From Acidobacteriota bacterium (lineage in GTDB: Bacteria; Acidobacteriota; Terriglobia; Terriglobales; Acidobacteriaceae), in assembly GCA_021798655.1 (NCBI GenBank), contig JAJZFE010000145.1, positions 1-8,313 on the forward strand: a DNA stretch of 8,313 nt, in the 5' to 3' direction. Shown one piece after another: positions 1 to 5,953 of the stretch (position 1 is the stretch's first letter; every line of letters begins with the position of its first letter). A program made the translations under genes and the position numbers. The notes under the pieces are model-generated. The model was not told where the DNA came from and did no database searches. It saw only the letters and a list, made by a program, of their open reading frames with translations.

Positions 1-2
1 CG

Positions 3-284
3 CTGGCAGCCTCCTCTCCGCAACTGGGCTCTCGCCTTCATCCGCGCCTGGTCTACCGCGTCGCCGAGGCGGTGTGGGCGGTGCGGCACGAGATGGCGCG
101 TACGGTGGACGACGTGCTCGCTCGTCGGACCCGCGCACTGTTTCTGGATGCCCGCGCCGCGATGGATGCGGCTCCGGTGGTTGCTGCTTGCCTGGCGTCG
201 GAACTGGGTCGCGATGCTGCCTGGCAGGAACAACAGGTGCAGAGCTTCCGCGCGATTGCCGAGGGTTACGTGTATCGGAGCTAA
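3..284 (+). CDS. glpD: Aerobic glycerol-3-phosphate dehydrogenase, C-terminal fragment (5' end outside window)
   Basis: This is the last 93 codons of a gene that enters from the left edge in the frame beginning at base 3 and ends at TAA 282-284. GlpD is an FAD-dependent, membrane-associated enzyme that oxidises sn-glycerol 3-phosphate to dihydroxyacetone phosphate and passes electrons to quinone. The visible part matches the helical C-terminal domain of the family: LGSRLHPRL, then an AEAVWAVRHEMA stretch, then TVDDVLARRTRALFLDARA, then a final helix with ELGRD and a Q-x-x-x-F pattern before the terminus. The FAD-binding and catalytic parts lie outside the window. The gene converges on the aquaglyceroporin gene 64 bases downstream, which supports a glycerol-use locus. 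Identification rests on recognising the conserved C-terminal motif. The upstream part cannot be checked for intactness. Confidence 0.9.
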   Translation: MAASSPQLGSRLHPRLVYRVAEAVWAVRHEMARTVDDVLARRTRALFLDARAAMDAAPVVAACLASELGRDAAWQEQQVQSFRAIAEGYVYRS

Positions 285-348
285 GTGAAGGATAGCCCAA
301 GACACCGTCCGGCTCTGCGGCCCAGCACGCACTACGAGGCTACAAGGG
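285..348. other. Short convergent intergenic gap between glpD and glpF
   Basis: These 64 bases lie between two convergent stop codons. I looked for a bidirectional terminator and found only weak pairing: a 5-base TAGCC/GGCTA pair with a long loop and no T tract. Nothing in it is annotated with confidence. This contrasts with the strong hairpin in the other convergent gap at 3490-3557. Confidence 0.5.
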
Positions 349-1089
349 TTAGCCAAAGAGCTTGATTGTCAGCGCGGCCAGTACAGCTCCGAGGATGGGT
401 CCGAGGATGGGTACCCAGGCATAGCCCCAGTCGCCGTCGCGCTTACCGGCAATGGGCAGCAGCGTGTGAGCGAGACGGGGTCCGAAGTCACGTGCCGGGT
501 TGATCGCGTATCCGGTGGGTCCGCCCAGGGACATGCCAATGCCCCACACGAGGAAGCCCACCAGAAAGGGCGACAATCCGACGGCTACGCCCATGGTGCC
601 GCCCAGAGCCTTGGAGGTGATTCCGGCGATGACGAGGAACAGGACGTAGGAGCCGATGATCTCGGCGATGGCGTTGGCCCACGGTTTGCGGATAGCGGGG
701 ATGGTGCAGAAGCAGCCGAGTTTGGCATCGGCATCGTCGGTGATGGCCCAGTGCGGCAGGTATGCCAGCCAGACCAGCAGCGCGCCGGCCATGGCGCCGA
801 GGATCTGTGCGGGGATGTAGATTGGCAGCTTGTGGAAGTCGCCGGTGAGGATGGCTGAGGCAACGGTAATGGCGGGGTTCAGATGAGCGTCGGGACTGCC
901 CCATGCGGTCGAGGTGACGACCCCGGCAAAGACTGCGATTCCCCATGCGGTGGTGATCGTGAGCCAGCCCGCGCCTTCGCCTTTGGAGCGTTTGAGCAGC
1001 ACGCCGGCAACGACGCCGTCGCCCAGCAGGACCAACACCATCGTCCCCATAAACTCACCCATGAAGGGTGAAACCAGCGAGTGAACCAT
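349..1089 (-). CDS. glpF: Aquaglyceroporin (MIP family), glycerol facilitator-like
   Basis: A 246-residue inner-membrane channel of the major intrinsic protein family, of usual length. Both signature NPA boxes are present: HLNPAIT (N71-A73) and AINPARD (N197-A199). The second continues as R200-D201. Asp after NPAR is typical of glycerol-conducting members such as E. coli GlpF rather than pure water channels. The likely selectivity filter is W49, Y194 and R200, also GlpF-like (GlpF has Trp, Phe, Arg). Hydrophobic segments fit six membrane helices plus two half-helices. The expected role is diffusion of glycerol or small polyols into the cell, matching the adjacent glpD end. The start at 1089 is preceded by AGG about 6 bases upstream. 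An in-frame ATG at 1062 has no ribosome binding site and would remove part of the first helix. The second extracellular side has a loop with two nearby cysteines (C126, C128), which is unusual but not interpretable here. Confidence 0.93.
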   Translation of the reverse strand: MVHSLVSPFMGEFMGTMVLVLLGDGVVAGVLLKRSKGEGAGWLTITTAWGIAVFAGVVTSTAWGSPDAHLNPAITVASAILTGDFHKLPIYIPAQILGAMAGALLVWLAYLPHWAITDDADAKLGCFCTIPAIRKPWANAIAEIIGSYVLFLVIAGITSKALGGTMGVAVGLSPFLVGFLVWGIGMSLGGPTGYAINPARDFGPRLAHTLLPIAGKRDGDWGYAWVPILGPILGAVLAALTIKLFG

Positions 1090-1181
1090 CCTCTACCTAG
1101 CCTCTCTTCCGCCGCGGGCATGTATGACCAGCGTTCGGCGCTACCTGCTGTCGCTGCATTGTTTCAACGCACTTTACCGCG

Positions 1182-1199
1182 GGCAAGGCGAGCCTTGCC
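1182..1199. repeat. Perfect 8-bp inverted repeat with 2-base centre
   Basis: GGCAAGGC at 1182-1189 is exactly mirrored by GCCTTGCC at 1192-1199, with GA between. It lies about 93 bases upstream of the glpF start and 200 upstream of the GH42 start. As RNA it could form a 7-bp stem with a 4-base loop; as DNA it could be a repressor operator. A T run begins about 20 bases after it on the + strand, too far away for a standard terminator. Function is unknown. Confidence 0.35.
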
Positions 1200-1306
1200 A
1201 CCTGCCAAGATGTACCGATTTTTTCAGCACCGCGCAAGCCATTGACACCGGCACAGCAGGAGGATACCGTTCAAACGCAGGCTTTGCGAAGAAACTTCCG
1301 GTCGCG

Positions 1307-1324
1307 AATGTAATCAGTTACATT
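1307..1324. promoter_or_regulatory. Candidate operator: AT-rich palindrome upstream of GH42
   Basis: AATGTAA (1307-1313) and TTACATT (1318-1324) are perfect inverted halves around TCAG. The 18-bp AT-rich palindrome stands out from its GC-rich surroundings and ends 74 bases before the GH42 TTG start. TTTAGT at 1325-1330, directly after it, is a possible but weak -10 element. Size and symmetry fit a dimeric transcription factor site, so sugar-responsive repression of the glycosidase is a reasonable guess. I cannot assign it to a regulator family, and no regulator gene is present in the window. Confidence 0.35.
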
Positions 1325-1386
1325 TTTAGTGGAATCCTGCCCTGAACTCGAACTTCAACCTAGTTTTCTCATCGCTGATCTCAAAC

Positions 1387-1391
1387 AGGAG
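1387..1391 (+). promoter_or_regulatory. Shine-Dalgarno that fixes the TTG start of the GH42 gene
   Basis: AGGAG lies 7 bases before TTG 1399-1401. This is ideal spacing and is the main reason for choosing a non-ATG start. The reading frame from that TTG opens directly into a typical signal peptide. Confidence 0.75.
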
Positions 1392-1398
1392 CACTCGC

Positions 1399-3489
1399 TT
1401 GAAAGCCCTCCCGATCGTCCGTATCGCGTCCCTCGTCCTTGCCGCAGTGGCAGTTACTATGCCTGCGCTGACCCTGCCTGGGCTGCAGCCTGCCTTGCAT
1501 GCGCAGACCGCCACCGCTACCGCACCGCCGCTGGTGCTGGGTACGGCATGGTACCCCGAACAGTGGCCTGAATCGCGCTGGGATGCCGACCTGGAGTTGA
1601 TGCAAAAGGCCGGGATCCGCATGGTGCGGGTGGGTGAGTTTGCGTGGAGCCGGATGGAGCCACAGGATGGGCAGTACGACCTGGATTGGCTGGACCGCGC
1701 TGTGGCCGCCGCTGCCCGGCACGGCATTACCACGGTGATCGGCACCCCTGGTGCGGCGCCGCCAGCCTGGCTGACGCAGAAGTATCCCGAGACCCTGCGC
1801 ACCGAGGAAGACGGGCGCAAGGACCAGCACGGCAATCGCGAACAGTTCAACTGGGCGAATCCCAAGTATCTGGAGAAGACCCGCGCGATGGCGCTGGAAC
1901 TGGCGAAGCGCTTTGGCCACAATCCCAACGTGATCGGCTGGCAGATCGACAATGAGTACGGCAACATCTCCTTCGACGACGCGACGAAGGCCATGTTTCA
2001 GGACTGGCTGAAGCAACGCTACGGCACGCTCGACAACCTGAATGCGCGCTGGACGACCTCGTACTGGAGCGAGACGTACAGCAACTGGAACCAGGTTCCG
2101 ATCGAGACGAAGTACGGCAATCCTGGCCTGCTGCTGAGCTGGAAGCGCTTTGTCAGCGATACCTGGCGGGCGTACCAGAAGAATCAACTGGACGTGATTC
2201 GTCCGAACTCGGAGCACCAGTTCATTACCACGAACATGATGGGCTGGTTCGACGGCTACGACCACTACACGGTGAGCCAGGATCTGGACCTGGCGTCATG
2301 GGACGATTATGTGGGCACGGGTCAGTTGGATCCGTATCGCAACGGTGCGGCGCACGATCTGACCCGGGGTTTTCTGCGCAAGAACTTCTGGGTGATGGAG
2401 ACACAGCCTGGCTCAGTGAACTGGGCTAAGATCAACAACGCGCTCGACAAGGGCGAGGTACGCGCGATGGCGTGGCACGATGTGGGCCACGGTGCGGATG
2501 CGGTGAGTTACTGGCAGTGGCGCAGCGCGCTGAACGGTCAGGAGGAGTACCACGGGACGCTGGTCGGCGCCGATGGCACGCCGGTGCCGCTGTACACGGA
2601 GGTCGCACAGCTTGGCCAGGAGTTTGCCAAGGCTGGCCCGGCCCTGGCTGGAACGAGCGTGAAGTCGGACGTCGCTATTCTGCACTCCTACGACAGCCGC
2701 TGGGCGATCAACTGGCAGCGCCACAACGCCAACTACGATCCTGTCGAGGAGATCGTCAGCTACTACAAGCCGCTGCGCGATATTGCCCAGTCGATCGATA
2801 TCGTCAACCCTTCTGTATCGCTGAGCCAGTACAAGCTGGTGGTGGCACCGGGGCTGAATGTGCTCTCCGATGCTGAGGCGAAGAACCTGCTGGCATACGT
2901 GGAGCAGGGCGGCAACCTTGTTCTGGGGCAGCGCACGGGCATGAAGGACGTCGACAACGGACTGCAGACGGCGCGCCAACCTGGCCCGCTGGTTTCGCTG
3001 CTGGGTGGCCGCGTGGAACAGTACTACGCTCTGACCGCACCCGTCGCGGTCTCCGGCGCATGGGGCACTGGGACCAGCAAAGAATGGGCTGAGCTGCTGA
3101 GCGCCAAGGATGCCGATACCAAGGTGCTGATGCGCTATGGCAAGAGCAACGGCTGGCTCGACGATCAGCCGGCAGCCATTACCCGCAAGGTGGGTAAGGG
3201 CAGCATCACCTACATCGGGGCGTGGCTGGATGCTGACAGCCTGGCCAAGGCAGCCAAGTGGATGACTGACATGAGCGGAGTGAAAGCCAAGTTTGGCGCA
3301 GTGCCTGCGGGAGTGGACGTCTATCCCCGCGAGGGCGATCATGGCAAGGTCTTCATCCTGGTCAACTTCTCGAGCCAGGAGCAGACGATCAGCACTCCGA
3401 GCGCGATGCAGGACGTGCTGAACGGCGGCTCCGTACACTCGGTGAAGCTGCCACGGTACGGAGTTGCGGTGCTTTCGGCAGCACACTAA
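1399..3489 (+). CDS. Exported glycoside hydrolase family 42 (beta-galactosidase type)
   Basis: A 696-residue enzyme expected to hydrolyse terminal beta-D-galactosides, or the related alpha-L-arabinopyranosides also used by some GH42 members. An N-terminal signal peptide (basic KALPIVR, hydrophobic core to about 25, likely cut after LHA at 33-35) directs it out of the cytoplasm. The catalytic TIM barrel begins near residue 46 with GTAWYPEQWPES, a GH42 hallmark. The predicted acid/base is E186 in WQIDNEYG and the nucleophile is E334 in WVMETQPG, so both catalytic residues are present. A middle trimerisation-type domain follows at about 425-630, containing VVAPGLNVLS and VEQGGNLVLG. A small C-terminal beta domain of about 635-694 contains VFILVNFSS. 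Full family length suggests an intact gene. The start is TTG with AGGAG 7 bases upstream. It stands alone, divergent from glpF and convergent with the next cluster. Exact substrate and final location (periplasm or outside) are inferred only. Confidence 0.93.
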   Translation: MKALPIVRIASLVLAAVAVTMPALTLPGLQPALHAQTATATAPPLVLGTAWYPEQWPESRWDADLELMQKAGIRMVRVGEFAWSRMEPQDGQYDLDWLDRAVAAAARHGITTVIGTPGAAPPAWLTQKYPETLRTEEDGRKDQHGNREQFNWANPKYLEKTRAMALELAKRFGHNPNVIGWQIDNEYGNISFDDATKAMFQDWLKQRYGTLDNLNARWTTSYWSETYSNWNQVPIETKYGNPGLLLSWKRFVSDTWRAYQKNQLDVIRPNSEHQFITTNMMGWFDGYDHYTVSQDLDLASWDDYVGTGQLDPYRNGAAHDLTRGFLRKNFWVMETQPGSVNWAKINNALDKGEVRAMAWHDVGHGADAVSYWQWRSALNGQEEYHGTLVGADGTPVPLYTEVAQLGQEFAKAGPALAGTSVKSDVAILHSYDSRWAINWQRHNANYDPVEEIVSYYKPLRDIAQSIDIVNPSVSLSQYKLVVAPGLNVLSDAEAKNLLAYVEQGGNLVLGQRTGMKDVDNGLQTARQPGPLVSLLGGRVEQYYALTAPVAVSGAWGTGTSKEWAELLSAKDADTKVLMRYGKSNGWLDDQPAAITRKVGKGSITYIGAWLDADSLAKAAKWMTDMSGVKAKFGAVPAGVDVYPREGDHGKVFILVNFSSQEQTISTPSAMQDVLNGGSVHSVKLPRYGVAVLSAAH

Positions 3490-3499
3490 AACCTGTGAC

Positions 3500-3544
3500 A
3501 CACACAAACGAGGGAGGCCGCGGTGGCCTCCCTCGTTTGTGTGT
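3500..3544. terminator. Strong bidirectional hairpin between convergent genes
   Basis: Bases 3500-3519 and 3525-3544 are perfectly complementary (20 bp) around a 5-base GCGGT loop. The hairpin is centred in the 68-base gap between the GH42 stop and the stop of the 407-residue gene. The inner stem is GC-rich and the outer stem is AC/GT-rich, so on either strand the transcript leaves the GC core through a T/G-rich arm. No true T run follows. Position and symmetry indicate a shared terminator for both transcription units. Confidence 0.8.
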
Positions 3545-3557
3545 AGACGCATAAAAG

Positions 3558-4781
3558 CTACGCCAGCAGCTTGAGCACCTGATGCATGTCCATGGGGGAG
3601 TCGGATCTGGTTCCTCGCGGCAGGCCCGGCCCGATCACGACTGCCTCCTGATGCGCTTCAAACCAGGCCAGAAAGCGAATCTGGTCAGCACCGGGCAAGC
3701 GCGTCATGTTGAGCCAGGTGTAGTACGCTCCCATGTCGGCATCGACCAGGGAACCATGAGGATCGGGTGCGGCTGCCTTGGCTCCGCTCAACATCGCGTT
3801 CATCGGCTGCAGTTCCTGCCGCGGTGCATAGCGGGTGAGAATGGTTTCGGGCTGTGCCCGGCGCAGACACTCTCGTGCGGCCCACTGGACAAACGTCGTC
3901 GCAAAGATCTGCGTGCCTGAGCCTTCGGTGAGCAAGGACAACTGGAAGTGATTGAGCACCGACTCGTCTGGAGGCGCACCCACCTTGCCGATCAGGCCGA
4001 CATCCTCGGGCTTCATCTGGGCTAGCAGGCTGCGCAGGGCCTCCGGGCCCATGCCGCCGGATTGAATGGCTTGCTGGGTTCGGTTCAGCAGCATGGTTCG
4101 GGTCTGCGCGAGGCCGTCGTAGGAGACCTGCGTGAGCCCACTGGATGCAAGCGCGGTGCCGCCGTCGATGTACCAGTGTGCAAATCTGGGGGTTGCCTGC
4201 GGGTCGTCGCTGGCCCGCTTCGCTGCGGCATCCATCAAAATCTGCAGGCCGCCTTCAGGCTTTACTCGGGTCAGATGCACACCCTGGGGACGCAGCTTGC
4301 GAAAGAGTGGATAGTCCGCCTGCGCCACACCTTGCCCGGCGATCACGAGACCCATACGCGGCATTGCGGGCAGCGGCGACGGCATTACCTCCGAGAGATA
4401 TGCGGCGTAACTATCTGCGATGCGCTTGAAGTCCTCCATCTGATGGGTGCTCCAGAGCCACGCGGTCAGTTGCTCCATAAAGCCGGATGGATTTGTAACC
4501 CATTTGGTTCGCTCTAAATCCGGGCTGAGCCGCAGCCCGGCGAACCCCTGCATCCGCTGGGTCAGCTCTGTAGCTGTCATGGCTCCGAGGTGCATCATTT
4601 GACCGTCCACCTGCCGGCGCTCTGCCGGGAAGCGCCAGTCGTACGCGATCACCTCGCGCAGGAGGATGCCTGCAAACGCGAGCGGCAGTTGCTGCAGCAG
4701 GGCGATATGCTCCGTCGCGACCTGCTGGGCCTGGGGAGGATAGCCGGCAAAATCCGTAGTTTTGAGTTGTGGAGGCAGCAT
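3558..4781 (-). CDS. Unrecognised 407-residue protein, coupled to the DUF1501-like gene
   Basis: I do not recognise this family. The start is ATG 4781, two bases after the stop of the DUF1501-like gene, with GGAGG about 10 bases upstream, so translation is probably coupled. The frame stays open upstream to 4931, but that part overlaps the neighbour and is Arg/Pro-rich shadow sequence. The protein has no signal peptide or membrane helix and looks soluble. It has an N-terminal helical region of about 15-130 with aromatic patches (IAYDWRFPAERRQVDG, MEQLTAWLWSTHQMEDF). A more beta/alpha region follows at about 140-290, containing MGLVIAGQGV, PQGVHLTRVKPEGG and HWYIDGG. The C-terminal part contains FATTFVQWAARECLRRAQPE, ADMGAYYTWLNMTRLPG, FLAWFEAHQEAVVIGPG and SPMDMHQVLKLLA. 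Trp, Met and Gln are frequent. It is the last gene of the series and ends at the shared hairpin. By position it may be a partner, modifier or regulator of the exported enzyme. Function is unknown. Confidence 0.88.
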   Translation of the reverse strand: MLPPQLKTTDFAGYPPQAQQVATEHIALLQQLPLAFAGILLREVIAYDWRFPAERRQVDGQMMHLGAMTATELTQRMQGFAGLRLSPDLERTKWVTNPSGFMEQLTAWLWSTHQMEDFKRIADSYAAYLSEVMPSPLPAMPRMGLVIAGQGVAQADYPLFRKLRPQGVHLTRVKPEGGLQILMDAAAKRASDDPQATPRFAHWYIDGGTALASSGLTQVSYDGLAQTRTMLLNRTQQAIQSGGMGPEALRSLLAQMKPEDVGLIGKVGAPPDESVLNHFQLSLLTEGSGTQIFATTFVQWAARECLRRAQPETILTRYAPRQELQPMNAMLSGAKAAAPDPHGSLVDADMGAYYTWLNMTRLPGADQIRFLAWFEAHQEAVVIGPGLPRGTRSDSPMDMHQVLKLLA

Positions 4782-4783
4782 GG

Positions 4784-5953
4784 CTAGAGCACCTCCCGCA
4801 GGGGTTGGCCCTTGGCCAGTTTGGGCGAAAACCCAAGCAGCGATCCGAGCGTTGGCACCAAGTCGAGCGAGTCCACTGGGCGGTCTACGACGACGTTTTG
4901 CCGCACTCCGGGCCCCATGACCATCATCCACGTGGTCCGCGACAGGGCATCGCCGGTGCGGTGGTGCTGGAAGCCGTTGCCGCCCGGGTTGAGGTCGGAG
5001 TCGCGTCCGAAGTCGGGCAGAATAAACATCGTCGTCCGACCCTTGTACTCCGGATTGGTCTCAATCGCCTGCCAGATCTCCGCACACAAACGGTCGGAGC
5101 GGCGAATGCCATCGATATACAACGAGTATGCGCCAGAGTGTGCGATATCAATGTCGTGCAGGGTGATCCAGAGCAGGCTCGGCGCCTGTTGCTGCATCAG
5201 TTGGCGGGCAATGAACACGGACAATTCATCGGGACTGGCCAGGCTCTGCGCGTGACTTCGAAAGTCGTCCAGCGACAGCTTCAGAATCTCAGCGGTCTTA
5301 TGTATGTCCTCAGCCTGCGCCTGCGGTGTTGGAGTCGAGGTGGGCGATTCGTAGTTATCGCGCAGCAGGTGCTCATAGTCGATGCCGGAGCGACCGCCCA
5401 TGGCCGCAGTAAGTAACTGTTTTGGTAGCAAAACTTGCGCGCCGTAGTTGGGGCCGTATAAGCGGCTATCGCTGCACCCGATCTTGTTGAAGCCATTGCT
5501 GGGAGCAACCACCCATGCGTCCTGAGCGGGCCGCTTGAGGTCCTTGCGAAAGTACTCGAAGACCGTAGGGCTTTGCGGCGGCGTCAGGGCAAAGTTATTC
5601 AGGGTTTCGTAGGCTCCCGTTGCCAGCGATGCGGTAGCGACATAGTGGCCTAGAATTCCGTGGTTGATTACCTGGGTGAAGAACGTGCTTTGCGGGATGA
5701 GTTCGGTCAGCATCCGGGGGATGTTTTCCTGTCCGTCCGGTGCGAAGGTCTCTTCATCGCGGGCGCCACCACCAAACGTAACCACTACCGCCTTCTGGCC
5801 GCGGGGTCGATTCATCGCACGCAGCGGGCTGAACCCGAACATTGCACTGCTGGCGGCTGTACCGGCGGCCGCACGGAGAAACTGCCGGCGGTCCCAGCCC
5901 TGCTTGGCTGCCATGCTGTGCAGCGTTGCATTCAATTGGTCTTGAGTAGAAAT
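4784..5953 (-). CDS. Tat-exported alkaline-phosphatase-superfamily protein, DUF1501/sulfatase-like
   Basis: A 389-residue protein if begun at ATT 5953, or 376 if begun at ATG 5914. A twin-arginine motif, DRRQFLRAA (R22-R23), is followed by a small-residue hydrophobic stretch, so folded export with a bound cofactor or metal is likely. Mature-domain features fit the alkaline phosphatase superfamily. They are: a first strand with VVVTFGGGARDEE (D66); H103 and T112-G113 in HYVATASLATG; LHDIDIAHSG (D267, D269, H272); PDFGRDSD (D314) and HHRTGD (H330, H331), then WMMVMGPGV and SLDLVPTLGSLLG. The FGR-to-HH-to-WMM-to-GPGV order resembles DUF1501 proteins. The reaction is not predictable; phosphate, sulfate or phosphonate ester hydrolysis is possible. 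AGGAGG lies 7 bases before ATT, while ATG 5914 has no Shine-Dalgarno, so I prefer ATT with reserve. That start overlaps the TPR gene end by 22 bases. The following gene begins 2 bases after this stop. Confidence 0.82.
   Translation of the reverse strand: MSTQDQLNATLHSMAAKQGWDRRQFLRAAAGTAASSAMFGFSPLRAMNRPRGQKAVVVTFGGGARDEETFAPDGQENIPRMLTELIPQSTFFTQVINHGILGHYVATASLATGAYETLNNFALTPPQSPTVFEYFRKDLKRPAQDAWVVAPSNGFNKIGCSDSRLYGPNYGAQVLLPKQLLTAAMGGRSGIDYEHLLRDNYESPTSTPTPQAQAEDIHKTAEILKLSLDDFRSHAQSLASPDELSVFIARQLMQQQAPSLLWITLHDIDIAHSGAYSLYIDGIRRSDRLCAEIWQAIETNPEYKGRTTMFILPDFGRDSDLNPGGNGFQHHRTGDALSRTTWMMVMGPGVRQNVVVDRPVDSLDLVPTLGSLLGFSPKLAKGQPLREVL

Larger units (their letters stand above)
1090..1398. 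other. Divergent control region between glpF and the GH42 gene
   Basis: This 309-base gap between two divergent genes must carry both promoters. It holds two perfect inverted repeats (1182-1199 and 1307-1324, listed separately), a run of six T at about 1220-1225, and a TTGACA at 1242-1247. The TTGACA matches a sigma-70 -35 box on the + strand, but the bases 17 downstream (1265-1270) match only about half of a -10 consensus, so no promoter is called. A 73-codon open frame at 1124-1345 lacks a ribosome binding site and a recognisable protein, and was not annotated. Confidence 0.5.

Noticed and set aside
1242..1270. Sigma-70 promoter with TTGACA at 1242-1247
   Set aside because: The -35 match is perfect, but the sequence 16-18 bases downstream does not resemble a -10 box well enough to call it.
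1124..1345. A 73-codon + strand open frame in the divergent region
   Set aside because: No ribosome binding site, no recognisable protein, and it runs across the candidate palindrome and promoter region.
1381..2265. A 294-codon open frame antisense to the start of the GH42 gene
   Set aside because: Low-complexity Arg/Val/Leu-rich translation with no known motif, fully explained as a shadow of the sense gene.
2413..3552. A 379-codon open frame antisense to the GH42 gene
   Set aside because: It lies wholly opposite a well-identified enzyme gene, begins inside the terminator hairpin, is rich in His/Arg/Gln without a recognisable domain, and is explained by GC-rich codon bias on the sense strand.
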